In this document: piece by piece, positions 33,062 to 41,342 of the stretch
Layout: each line of letters starts with the position of its first letter
Position numbering within the stretch: the stretch's first letter is position 1
Source: WSZJ01 sp964590435
GTDB taxonomy: Bacteria; Planctomycetota; MHYJ01; WSZJ01
Length of the DNA: 64,000 nucleotides
Direction: 5' to 3'
NCBI GenBank assembly: GCA_964590435.1
Contig: CAZPWT010000020.1
Coordinates: forward strand, 1 to 64,000
Position numbers and translations under genes: made by a program
Notes under the pieces: generated by a model
The model's database searches: none
What the model was told of the DNA's origin: nothing
Seen by the model: the letters and a program-made list of their open reading frames with translations, nothing else

Positions 33062-35997
33062 ATCCCTCCGAGTTCATCGCAAAGTGGCGCCGAAACCGTC
33101 GAACCGAGCGTTCCGCGTGTCAGGAACATTTCATCGACCTCTGTCGGTTGATCGAGCACCCCACGCCGGGAGAGGTCGACTCGACGGGCGACACCTTTAC
33201 GTTTGAGCGGGGAGTCACCAAGGAACACGGCCGGGGCTGGGCTGACGTGTGGAAAAAGGGCGCGTTCGCCTGGGAATACAAGGGGCGCCACAAAGATCTA
33301 GAAGCTGCGCATCGCCAACTGCTCGGCTATCGGGAGTCGCTCGAGAATCCGCCGCTTCTGGTTGTTTCGGACATGGAGCGCATCGTCATCCGCACGAACT
33401 TCATGAATACAGTCTGCAAGACGATCGATATTGATCTTCTCGATCTGGACAAGCCCGAGAAGCTCCAGATCGTTCGCGACCTGTTCTCACGACCGGATCG
33501 CCTTAAGCCTCAGGCCACGCGCCAGAAAGTCACCGCCGAGGCCGCAGAGCGGATCGGAAAGCTTGCGCAAACTTTGCGTGCGCGCGGGCTAGCCCCGTCG
33601 GCCGTGGCGCGGTTCCTCGATCGAGTGGTCTTTTGCATGTTCGCGGAGGACACGCGACTTCTTGCAGACGACCTATTCAGCCGGCTGGTTGAGAAGTGCC
33701 GCAATAAACCTGAGCAGTTCGCCGACGCGCTCGCTTCCCTGTTCAAGGCGATGGCCAAGGGTGGCCTCTTCGGGACGGATCAGATCCGCTGGTTCAACGG
33801 GCATCTGTTCACAGACGCTGCCGTGATCGCCTTGACCGAGGATGAGATCGACGAGGTGTATAAGGCATCGCGCCTCGAGTGGAGCGATATCGATCCATCG
33901 ATCTTCGGAACGCTCTTTGAGCGTGGCCTCGACCCCGGAAAGCGAACCCAACTCGGCGCGCACTACACGAGCGCGGAGGACATCGAGCGGCTCGTCGAGC
34001 CCGTCGTGATGAAACCCCTGCGGCACGAGTGGCAGGGAGTGCGCGAAGAAGCGGATGCGCTCCTAGTCAAGGCAGATGCTGCCGAGCCCAAGACGAAGAG
34101 AGCCATCACGGAAGCGAAGAAGAACCAGCACAAAGCCGAGCGGCTGATCGACATGTTTCTGCATCGGTTGGCGACTGTGACCATTCTTGATCCCGCGTGC
34201 GGCTCGGGCAATTTTCTCTTCGTGACATTGAAGAAGCTCAAGGATCTGGAGAAGGAGGTTCGTTTCTGGGCTATCAACCATGGCGCCGGCCTGTACATCC
34301 CGCGCGTCCACCCGCAGCAGCTGTTCGGGATCGAAATCAACTCTTATAGCCACGAGCTCGCGCAAATGACCGTCTGGATCGGGTTCCTGCAGTGGATGCA
34401 CGCCAACGGAGAGCCGATTGACAAGCAACCCCTCCTCGATCCTCTCGGAAAGAACTTTCTCAACAAGGATGCGATTGTCGACAACGTTGACCCTGAAAAT
34501 CCACGAGAGCCAGGATGGCCTAAGGTCGATTTCATCGTGGGCAATCCTCCCTTCCTTGGGGGGAAGATCCTCAGGAGTCAGCTCGGTGACTCCTACGTCG
34601 ACATGATGTTCAAGGTGTGGAAGGGTCGAGTGCCGGCCGAGGCGGATCTCTGCTGCTACTGGTTCGAGAAAGCGAGGGGTGCGATAGCGAGGCAGCAGTG
34701 CTCGCGCGCTGGACTGCTCGCGACTCAGGGAATTCGCGGCGGCGCAAACCGTGAAGTCTTGAAAAACATCCAACAGGGTGGCGGGATCTTCTTCGCAGAG
34801 AGTGACCGCGAGTGGGTTCTTGATGGCGCGAGTGTCCACATCAGCATGATTGGCTTCGATGCAGGAACGGACACGGAACGACTCCTGAACGGGAAGCCGG
34901 TTGCCGCCATCAACGCGAATCTGACATCGGCAGCAGATGTCACCACCGCAGAGATACTCCCCGAGAACAAATGTATCGCTTTCATGGGCGACACGAAGGG
35001 AGGGGCGTTCGACATCGATGAGTCGACAGCCAGGGAGATGTTGGGAGCGCCGAACGCTCATCTTGTTCCAAACTCCGACGTGATTCGTCCCTGGGTAAAC
35101 GGGCTCGACATCACGCGACGGAATCGTCGTATGTGGATCATCGACTTCGGGATCGGAAAAGATGAAGTCGAGGTCGCACGATATGAGAGACCCTACGAAC
35201 ACTTGGTGACGCACGTGAAACCGGTTCGCGGAACCTCGAGGAGTACCGTCGGGCGCTGGTGGCAGCACGAAAGAGCCCGCCCGGAAATGAACGCGGCGTT
35301 GAAACCACTAGCACGTTTCCTCGCCACTCTGACGGTGTCCAAGCACCGGCTCTTTACTTGGCTGCAGGCTCCGACTTTGCCGGATCACCAACTGATTGCC
35401 TTCGCCCGAGCCGACGATTACTTCTTCGGTGTTCTCCAGTCTCGTGTTCACGAAATTTGGGCTCTAGCTTCTGGCACGCGACTCGAGACTCGCCCTCGCT
35501 ACACTCCGACGACCTGTTTCGAGAATTTCCCGTTCCCGTGGGTGCCTGGGCGCGAGGCCGAATCCAGCCCTACGTACCGGGCCATTTCCACTGCGGCAGC
35601 CGATCTGGATCGCCTGCGCCAGAATTGGCTCGAGCCGAAGGACTGGATGACCTCCCAGTGTCTGGAATTCCCGGGAAGCAAGGCCGGTCACTGGGGAGCA
35701 CTCTCATACGATTGCGGACCTGATGGACTCGGCACTACGCGTTATGTTCGCAGAGCGCTGGCGAAGCCCGAGCATGATGCAGAACTAAATCGGCGGACGC
35801 TGACATCGCTCTATAACTCGAAGCCAAAGTGGCTGCTCGACGCCCATGCTTCCCTCGACGCTGCGGTTATCGCGGGATACGCGACCGCAACTAACGACCC
35901 GAGTTGGAAGGTAGGTCTCACCGACCAGGAGGTGCTGGAGAAGCTCCTGCGCTTGAATCATGGACGTTCTGGTTCATCCGCCATGAACGCTCGGTGA
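33058..35997 (+). CDS. MmeI-like single-chain restriction-modification enzyme
   Basis: This 979-residue type IIL/IIG-like enzyme joins nuclease and N6-adenine methyltransferase. The N-terminal PD-(D/E)XK site is Asp63 ... Glu73-Tyr-Lys75 in WADVWKKGAFAWEYKGRH. A helical linker follows. The methyltransferase has motif I DPACGSGNF near residue 378 and motif IV NPPF near 490, then a target-recognition region to about residue 880. In this family modification on one strand protects the host, and the same polypeptide cuts unmodified DNA at a distance. No separate specificity subunit or DISARM/BREX partner is present. Start ATG 33058 has AGGAG 9 nt upstream. Confidence 0.88.
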   Translation: MNPSEFIAKWRRNRRTERSACQEHFIDLCRLIEHPTPGEVDSTGDTFTFERGVTKEHGRGWADVWKKGAFAWEYKGRHKDLEAAHRQLLGYRESLENPPLLVVSDMERIVIRTNFMNTVCKTIDIDLLDLDKPEKLQIVRDLFSRPDRLKPQATRQKVTAEAAERIGKLAQTLRARGLAPSAVARFLDRVVFCMFAEDTRLLADDLFSRLVEKCRNKPEQFADALASLFKAMAKGGLFGTDQIRWFNGHLFTDAAVIALTEDEIDEVYKASRLEWSDIDPSIFGTLFERGLDPGKRTQLGAHYTSAEDIERLVEPVVMKPLRHEWQGVREEADALLVKADAAEPKTKRAITEAKKNQHKAERLIDMFLHRLATVTILDPACGSGNFLFVTLKKLKDLEKEVRFWAINHGAGLYIPRVHPQQLFGIEINSYSHELAQMTVWIGFLQWMHANGEPIDKQPLLDPLGKNFLNKDAIVDNVDPENPREPGWPKVDFIVGNPPFLGGKILRSQLGDSYVDMMFKVWKGRVPAEADLCCYWFEKARGAIARQQCSRAGLLATQGIRGGANREVLKNIQQGGGIFFAESDREWVLDGASVHISMIGFDAGTDTERLLNGKPVAAINANLTSAADVTTAEILPENKCIAFMGDTKGGAFDIDESTAREMLGAPNAHLVPNSDVIRPWVNGLDITRRNRRMWIIDFGIGKDEVEVARYERPYEHLVTHVKPVRGTSRSTVGRWWQHERARPEMNAALKPLARFLATLTVSKHRLFTWLQAPTLPDHQLIAFARADDYFFGVLQSRVHEIWALASGTRLETRPRYTPTTCFENFPFPWVPGREAESSPTYRAISTAAADLDRLRQNWLEPKDWMTSQCLEFPGSKAGHWGALSYDCGPDGLGTTRYVRRALAKPEHDAELNRRTLTSLYNSKPKWLLDAHASLDAAVIAGYATATNDPSWKVGLTDQEVLEKLLRLNHGRSGSSAMNAR

Positions 35998-36059
35998 GAC
36001 GCCGGAAGGAATGCCCGGTTTCGACAAAGCTTGATGTCGCAGGGCCGGTCGCGAAGGCG

Positions 36060-36995
36060 CTAACGAAGCATCGCACTCGCCACGAACTTCACGAGCCACG
36101 CCGTGGAGTCCACCGACCGCATCCAATCGAGCATTTCTTCCGGGCCAAGCATGACGATGACGAACTTGGTCGCTGCAAGACGCAGCTCCTGCCGACGGGC
36201 ATCCTCGGAGAATCCGGAGGCGGAACACATGATTCCGATTCGGCACCTATCTCTCTTTCCCTGCACCTTGGTTATGAAAGCCGAGACATCAGGTTGGCCT
36301 ACCCGATCCTTCCAGTTCTTGCTCTCGACGAGCAGGAACGGCACGCCGTCCTGGTACCACGGTCTGTCCGCGTAGTGTTCAGTTCGCAGGACAATGTCGA
36401 TCTCTTCAGTGTCTGTGCGATGGTTTCTGCTGTGAATGCTCAGGCCCCGCACCTGCCCGAAGAGAAAGGAGAGCAGCCCCTCCATCCGACGGCCCCGGAT
36501 TGCAGCGTCTCCAATCGCGAGACGCTTCCAGGTCGCCTCAGCGACTCGAGCTCGAATCACTGCAGGAAGTTCCACCGATCGATCTCCGAGCAGGGCGAGC
36601 ATGTTGGCCGGCTTCTCGAGCTTGTAGTTGGAAGACACGACATGGACGGTGACGTCCAGGCCCTGGAGCATGCCAACGAACGAAGTGGAAAACAGGGAAC
36701 CTTCGTCGACGACGAGGTGGATGCTCTTCCCCTTCGCCTGCGCCAAATTCAGCCGGGTAATCAGGAATGGCAGAAGCGTATCGGTAAGTTGCACCTGAAG
36801 GATCGCAGGAGACTTTGAGCCCGCGTTTACGAGGTGCGGCTGCCAGGAAATCGTAGGTGACAGGGTCAGCGCAGTCTTTGGGATCTTCCAATCTCCGCTC
36901 CTGACGAGCCCACGGAGAATCCCATCTATTCGCTTGGCGTCCGAGCCGGATGCCAAAGGTGGTTCCTCTCGCTCCGGATCAGATTCAGCGGTCAC
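36060..36995 (-). CDS. Mrr-like restriction endonuclease
   Basis: 311 residues. The C-terminal half is a PD-(D/E)XK nuclease of the Mrr/RE type: EEIDIVLRTEHY supplies the first acidic residue, PFLLVESKNWKD gives the E-x-K, and GIMCSASGFSEDA is the 'SGF...A' element common in Mrr-fold enzymes. The N-terminal half (ILQVQLTDTLLPFLITRLNL, GKSIHLVVDEGSLFS) is not recognised and may recognise DNA or bind partners. It is the last gene of a three-gene operon, overlapping the ParB-like gene by 11 nt. Its tail faces the MmeI-like gene, 62 nt away. Confidence 0.75.
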   Translation of the reverse strand: MTAESDPEREEPPLASGSDAKRIDGILRGLVRSGDWKIPKTALTLSPTISWQPHLVNAGSKSPAILQVQLTDTLLPFLITRLNLAQAKGKSIHLVVDEGSLFSTSFVGMLQGLDVTVHVVSSNYKLEKPANMLALLGDRSVELPAVIRARVAEATWKRLAIGDAAIRGRRMEGLLSFLFGQVRGLSIHSRNHRTDTEEIDIVLRTEHYADRPWYQDGVPFLLVESKNWKDRVGQPDVSAFITKVQGKRDRCRIGIMCSASGFSEDARRQELRLAATKFVIVMLGPEEMLDWMRSVDSTAWLVKFVASAMLR

Positions 36996-37965
36996 GGCGC
37001 TTCAGCGCCTCCGAGAGATTCCTGATAAGGCGTTCCCCGATCGATTTCACTTTCCGCTGCTCCGCGGACGTCCCCTGGGCCAGCAGGCGCTCGAAGCTCT
37101 TGACCATGTTGGCGCACTTTTTCGCCAATCGCCCGATCTCGATCATCGACTCCACCGACTCCTCGAACGCATCCTGAATCGAATAGCTGGGGTCCTCGAC
37201 CAGTGAACGCAGCGTGTCATCGAGCGCCGAATCCGCGTCGTCCTCCCCGGCGTCCTCGCGGGCAGCGGCAACGATTGGACGGACTTTTCGAAGTGCCACA
37301 GTGTCGGTAATGACCTCGTCGAGGCGTTTCTTGACGAAAGCGCTCGTTATGTTGTCACCGCCGAGCTCCTTGAAGAGTGTGGGACGCTGGGCGGCAATCG
37401 GGTCGATGACGTTGACCTTCAACTCCCAGAAGAAGTTCAACGGGACCCGCCCGTTGGCGATGTGGTCCTGGTACTCCTTGGGCAGCTCAATCGCATGCCG
37501 AAATCTCTTGAGCCGATCAATCGTCAGGCCGGTGATATTGCTCAAATCTTCGTCAGTTGATGGCAACCCTGCCTTCTCTCGAAATTTGATCAAACGCTTG
37601 AGGGCGTAGGCAGTCGGCATGTCACGCCACGGTTCCCGAACCAGGTGGATATTGAACATCTCCACGAGGTTGTCCTCGGCGTTCTTGGCGTTCGTGATGA
37701 CGGCAGGAATTTCCGTCCACCCTAACTGCTTCGCACAACGGTAGCGCCGCTCACCGTCGGTCAAAACGTATGACCCCCGCCGCTTCGGATCCTCGAATAC
37801 CACGACCGGAACTAGGATTCCCTTTCGCTCGAGGGACTCGGAGAGCTGATCCAGCTCGTTCTGCGGGAATTCGAGCCTGGGGTTCTCCTCGTTGGCTCGA
37901 ATTTTGGAAATCTTGAGATCCTTGACCTTGTGGAAAGGCGTCTTCGTCTTTCTAGCTGCAGACAT
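36985..37965 (-). CDS. ParB/Spo0J-like protein within a restriction operon
   Basis: This 326-residue protein has a ParB N-terminal domain: ISKIRANEENPRLEF, then ELDQLSESLERKGILVPVVV and SYVLTDGERRYRCAKQLGW, which contains the GERR signature of the CTP-binding fold. A helix-turn-helix-like middle (EDLSNITGLTIDRLKRFRHA) and a helical C-terminus follow. There is no ParA nearby, and the gene overlaps both an adenine methylase (14 nt) and an Mrr-like nuclease (11 nt), so chromosome segregation is unlikely. A DNA-loading clamp or specificity factor for the operon is my inference. Confidence 0.85.
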   Translation of the reverse strand: MSAARKTKTPFHKVKDLKISKIRANEENPRLEFPQNELDQLSESLERKGILVPVVVFEDPKRRGSYVLTDGERRYRCAKQLGWTEIPAVITNAKNAEDNLVEMFNIHLVREPWRDMPTAYALKRLIKFREKAGLPSTDEDLSNITGLTIDRLKRFRHAIELPKEYQDHIANGRVPLNFFWELKVNVIDPIAAQRPTLFKELGGDNITSAFVKKRLDEVITDTVALRKVRPIVAAAREDAGEDDADSALDDTLRSLVEDPSYSIQDAFEESVESMIEIGRLAKKCANMVKSFERLLAQGTSAEQRKVKSIGERLIRNLSEALKRRDR

Positions 37966-39151
37966 ACAGGTTCTCCGTTGCCGCTTTCACGTTGCCGCCT
38001 TGCGCTCCACCCATCGTGGAGTGCTTGGCCTCGAACGATGTGACCTTAACGCTGCGAAAAACGCTGCGGAGCAGTTTCTTCACGTCGCCGCCGGTCTGTT
38101 GAAGCAACCCGTTACTCGGGTATGACAGAACCAGGGTTGCGTCCCGCGCAGCCACGCCTTCCGCAAGCGAGCGAAACGCGGTGGAGACGCCCGTGGCGAG
38201 CGAAAAGTCAGTGACGAACCTGTCCGAGCGGTACCGCCCCTCACCCTTGGAATCAGGGAAGTCGTAGGCGTACATTGTTTCGTACACGTGGTAGTAACGA
38301 GAGTACTGATCCTTGGTGTAGGGCGGGTCGGCGTAAACAACCGATAGATCGTTGGCTCTGTCGGAAGCCAGGAATTCAAGAGCATCTCCAACCTCCACCC
38401 GGTTCTTGCCGCGCCACGCTGTGGTCCCGTGGGGCCGTAGGTCCGCGAAGGTCCGCCGAAAGAGGCTCCAGACGTCACGCGCCCATGCATATCGCACACG
38501 GGCAGCCGAAGACGCATCATTCGCCTTCAAGAACTGCGCGGTGTGGCCGGGTGCATTCACAACGATGCTCGCTGCCCAGATCCAGGCGGCCAGTGCGCGG
38601 TCACGCTCCTCTGCGCGAGTCGATCGGTCGATCGCGCAACGAAGTGCATCGAGTTGGGTTGCCTGCTTAAGGCTGAAGTAGCCACCGGAAAAGTACAAGC
38701 TGACTAGCTGGTAACGATCGAGGCCTTTGGCCTTGCTCGCGGCGAGCGCCAACCTTTCACAGGCTGGCGAATTCCCTACGTGAGTAGCACCGCTGATGTA
38801 TCGGCGTAGCTTGTCATCCGTCTGGAGCGAGAGCGCTTCACTGCGAAGTCTGCGCTCATATCGGCTCCACATCGCCGCTCTCGCGGTCTTGTAGGAACCG
38901 CGAATCCTCTTCAAGACGGCTTGGACATCGACCCTGGCGCGCCTCTTGAACCGGGCGCGGCTGAATGCGCCCGTAAAAGAGAGGGCGTCATTCGTCGTGA
39001 CTGGCCATCGCGGCGCGAGTGCCGCCGCCACGCTGCCCATGCCGGCGAAGAGGTCAACAACCTGTCCGTCGGGTTCGAGCCCGTCGATGATCTCCCGCAC
39101 GGATCCCGCGAGCTGCCGTTTGGTCCCCATGTACCGGATCGGCACGCGCAC
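37952..39151 (-). CDS. D12-type N6-adenine DNA methyltransferase
   Basis: This 399-residue protein has the Dam/D12 (COG3392-like) signatures: RYMGTKRQLAGSV at the N-terminus (the FxGxK-type SAM contact), VVDLFAGMGSVAAAL as motif I, and VVYADPPYTKDQYSRYYHV with the catalytic DPPY. An internal helical region (residues about 85-200) is the expected target-recognition insert. The start is a GTG at 39151; alternatives are a GTG two codons in or the ATG at 39130. It is the first gene of the methylase / ParB-like / Mrr-like operon and should protect host DNA from the nuclease encoded at its end. Confidence 0.85.
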   Translation of the reverse strand: MRVPIRYMGTKRQLAGSVREIIDGLEPDGQVVDLFAGMGSVAAALAPRWPVTTNDALSFTGAFSRARFKRRARVDVQAVLKRIRGSYKTARAAMWSRYERRLRSEALSLQTDDKLRRYISGATHVGNSPACERLALAASKAKGLDRYQLVSLYFSGGYFSLKQATQLDALRCAIDRSTRAEERDRALAAWIWAASIVVNAPGHTAQFLKANDASSAARVRYAWARDVWSLFRRTFADLRPHGTTAWRGKNRVEVGDALEFLASDRANDLSVVYADPPYTKDQYSRYYHVYETMYAYDFPDSKGEGRYRSDRFVTDFSLATGVSTAFRSLAEGVAARDATLVLSYPSNGLLQQTGGDVKKLLRSVFRSVKVTSFEAKHSTMGGAQGGNVKAATENLYVCS

Positions 39152-39425
39152 CTCAATTCTGCAACAGGGTGGAGGAATCTTACTCTATCGGCTCCCGCGC
39201 CGCGCGGAGTGGCGAGCATCACATGGGAGCCTTCGGCCATAGGCGTGGCGTCAGCAGAACAGTCAGAATCACTTGCCGGGGCACGAGACGATCGGCCTCA
39301 ATCGGCGCGGCCCGCAGGTCTTACTGTGGGCGGTACTTGCACGCACCACGGCCGCGAGCCGGACTGGCGGCCCGTCGTCGTCTGCGAACATTCGCCGGAT
39401 CGCTCGCCCATGCCACAATCCCCCC

Positions 39426-40595
39426 ATGCCCACCCCCGACCGCCTCACCCTGACCGCCGAGCGCTGGCACGAACTCCTCCGGAACCGCGCGTACACCTCC
39501 CTGCTCGCCGACTTCGTCCCGCGCTCTTCCGCCCACGCCGATGTCGGGCTGGATCCTTCGGCGAAGTGGTCGGAGATCGTGGCGCTGCTGCCGGGGTTTG
39601 AGGTGGTGAAGGTCGCGAACGACCATCCGCGGTGGCTGGTGATCCTGAAGCGCGGGGGGCAGGTGGTGGGGATCGACGCGGTGCGGGGGCGGACGCAGGT
39701 GGAGGCGATGGACGCGGAGCTGGGGGCGGAGGGGGTGCTGGCGGAGGTGGTGAAGGCGCTGGAGGCGCGGGCGCCGCGGGAGGAGGCGGAGAGGGACGAC
39801 GGGGTGTGGGTGGAGTTCTGCGTGTCGGGGCGGCATGCGACGCAGCGGGTGTCGCAGTTCGTGCGGTGCCCGGCGTGGAGCGCGATCCGCGGGAACTACC
39901 CCGACGCGACGCGCGCGGCGGTCGAGTCGCTGCTCGCCCTTCCCGAACTCGGCCGGCACGGGCAGCTGGTGATCTGGCACGGCCCCACGGGGACCGGCAA
40001 GACGTTCGCCCTCCGCGCCGCGATGCGCGCCTGGCGGGAACGCTTCATTCCCACCGTCCTCGCGGACCCGGCGACGTTCGCGAAGAACCCGGAGTACTAC
40101 TTCGACCTGGCGAGCGACTCGAGGGACGAGGCGCTGGCGGACCCGGACCTCCCTGCCGAGTTCGCGGGGGCGATCGGCGCCGGCGGCAAGGCGCCGCCGC
40201 GGCGGCGGCTGTTCGTGCTGGAGGACTCCGCTGCGCTCCTGGCGCGCGACCCGCGCTCGGGCTCCGACGTGCTGGGGCGGCTCCTGAACATGACCGACGG
40301 GCTGATCGGCCAGGGGCGCGAGGACCTGTTCCTCGTGACGCTCAACGAGGACGTCGAGCACGTGGACCCGGCGTTCCTGCGCCCCGGCCGCTGCGTCGCC
40401 CACATCCGCTTCCCGCTCTTTTCGCGCGAAGCGGCGACGGCGTGGCTGAAGGCGAAGGGGGCGGACGCGGGGAAGCTGGAGGACGAGACGTCGCTGGCGG
40501 ACCTGTACGCGAAAACCGGCGGCGGGCCAATCCAGGATCGCGAGGACGAGTCGCTCCTTGCGCCGAAGGGGTTTGGGGCGCGACGAAAGGGCTAG
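39426..40595 (+). CDS. DUF5925-like AAA ATPase
   Basis: 389 residues. An N-terminal domain of about 170 residues resembles DUF5925 and is followed by an AAA module: IWHGPTGTGKTFALRAAM (Walker A near 187), RRRLFVLEDSAALL (Walker B) and FLVTLNEDVEHVDPAFLRPG, where the arginine-finger and sensor region is typical of AAA remodelling ATPases. The start is placed at ATG 39426 because homology begins there and CACAAT ends 6 nt upstream. The 274 nt upstream, to the methylase start, contain no gene. Partner unknown. Confidence 0.75.
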   Translation: MPTPDRLTLTAERWHELLRNRAYTSLLADFVPRSSAHADVGLDPSAKWSEIVALLPGFEVVKVANDHPRWLVILKRGGQVVGIDAVRGRTQVEAMDAELGAEGVLAEVVKALEARAPREEAERDDGVWVEFCVSGRHATQRVSQFVRCPAWSAIRGNYPDATRAAVESLLALPELGRHGQLVIWHGPTGTGKTFALRAAMRAWRERFIPTVLADPATFAKNPEYYFDLASDSRDEALADPDLPAEFAGAIGAGGKAPPRRRLFVLEDSAALLARDPRSGSDVLGRLLNMTDGLIGQGREDLFLVTLNEDVEHVDPAFLRPGRCVAHIRFPLFSREAATAWLKAKGADAGKLEDETSLADLYAKTGGGPIQDREDESLLAPKGFGARRKG

Positions 40596-40645
40596 CCCTC
40601 AGGTGATCGTCCGCGGGAGGACGCCCGAATCCCGGCGGGACTGCG

Positions 40646-40906
40646 CTACCCCCACCTGTTCCCCGTCACCCGGTCCGCCACGAGCAGCTCCTTCACGAGC
40701 TCCATCGCGTGCTCGATCTTCTCGCGCACGGCGCGCTTGCTCAGGACTTCGTAGTGGCGCCCGCCCTCTTCGCGCCGGTCCTCGGGGATGATCTCGGCCT
40801 CGGACCATTCGACGATGAAGCCGCCGTCGACGCGGTGGATCGTGACCTCGGAGCCGACGGCGCGCCGGGCCTGCTTGATGGTGAGGTTTTCGGAAGAAGG
40901 TCGCAT
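40646..40906 (-). CDS. Small uncharacterised protein (86 aa)
   Basis: MRPSSENLTIKQARRAVGSE, preceded by GGAG 7 nt before the ATG. The N-terminus looks beta-rich (SEVTIHRVDGGFIVEWSEAE), with a helical C-terminus (REKIEHAMELVKELLVADR). It converges on the DUF5925-like gene with 50 nt between stops. No family recognised. Confidence 0.6.
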   Translation of the reverse strand: MRPSSENLTIKQARRAVGSEVTIHRVDGGFIVEWSEAEIIPEDRREEGGRHYEVLSKRAVREKIEHAMELVKELLVADRVTGNRWG

Positions 40907-40992
40907 GGGATGTCTCCAAAAGAGATTGAGGAAGGGCTCACACGGTTGTGCGTACGCGCGCCGCTCTGCTTTGTGACCGGCGCCGGGGGGAA

Positions 40993-41196
40993 TCAGCGGG
41001 GCTTCTTGCGCCTCGCCGCGGCTTGCTCGGCGAGGTAGCGGCGGCGGTGCGCCGCGCGCACGGCCTGGAGGTGCTCGAAGAGCGCTCGCGTGTCGATTTT
41101 CCCGAGATCCCGGCCGGGAATCAGCGCGAGGCGGATGAGCGACTTGCGGTGGATGGGCGGGAGGGCATGGTCGTCGGGGTTGGGGGTGGGGGGCAT
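40993..41196 (-). CDS. Small basic protein (67 aa), tentative
   Basis: MPPTPNPDDHALPPIHRKSL..., with a basic helical C-terminus (EHLQAVRAAHRRRYLAEQAA followed by ARRKKPR). The start has only a weak AAGG upstream. Codon composition is GC-rich and an antisense reading frame also exists, so coding status is uncertain. It would be co-transcribed with the 86-residue gene 86 nt downstream. Confidence 0.4.
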   Translation of the reverse strand: MPPTPNPDDHALPPIHRKSLIRLALIPGRDLGKIDTRALFEHLQAVRAAHRRRYLAEQAAARRKKPR

Positions 41197-41240
41197 GGGG
41201 GGGGCCTTGGGGGAAGGACTGGGTAAGGAAGGGAAAGGAA

Positions 41241-41342
41241 TACGCGGATAAAGGCGGATTTCGCGGGAACGGCCGCGGATAAAGGCGCCGTTATCCGCGG
41301 CCTTTTCCGCGTCATCCGGCTTTATCCGCGTAGGCCGTTCCT
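41241..41342. repeat. Nested inverted repeats with terminator-like core
   Basis: Outer arms of 19 bp (starting TACGCGGATAAAG, ending CTTTATCCGCGTA; one mismatch) enclose perfect 12-bp inner arms GGCCGCGGATAA / TTATCCGCGGCC with an 8-nt loop and a TTTT on the plus side. The motif CGCGGATAAAGGCG recurs several times. It abuts the stop codon of the TPR gene at 41343. Confidence 0.75.

Noticed and set aside
36985..37965. ParB-like gene as a chromosome or plasmid partition gene
   Set aside because: No parA or parS-like site was seen and it overlaps methylase and nuclease genes on both sides.
33058..39151. DISARM or BREX system
   Set aside because: A large methyltransferase is present, but no drmA/drmB helicase, PglZ, BrxC or BrxL-like gene accompanies it.
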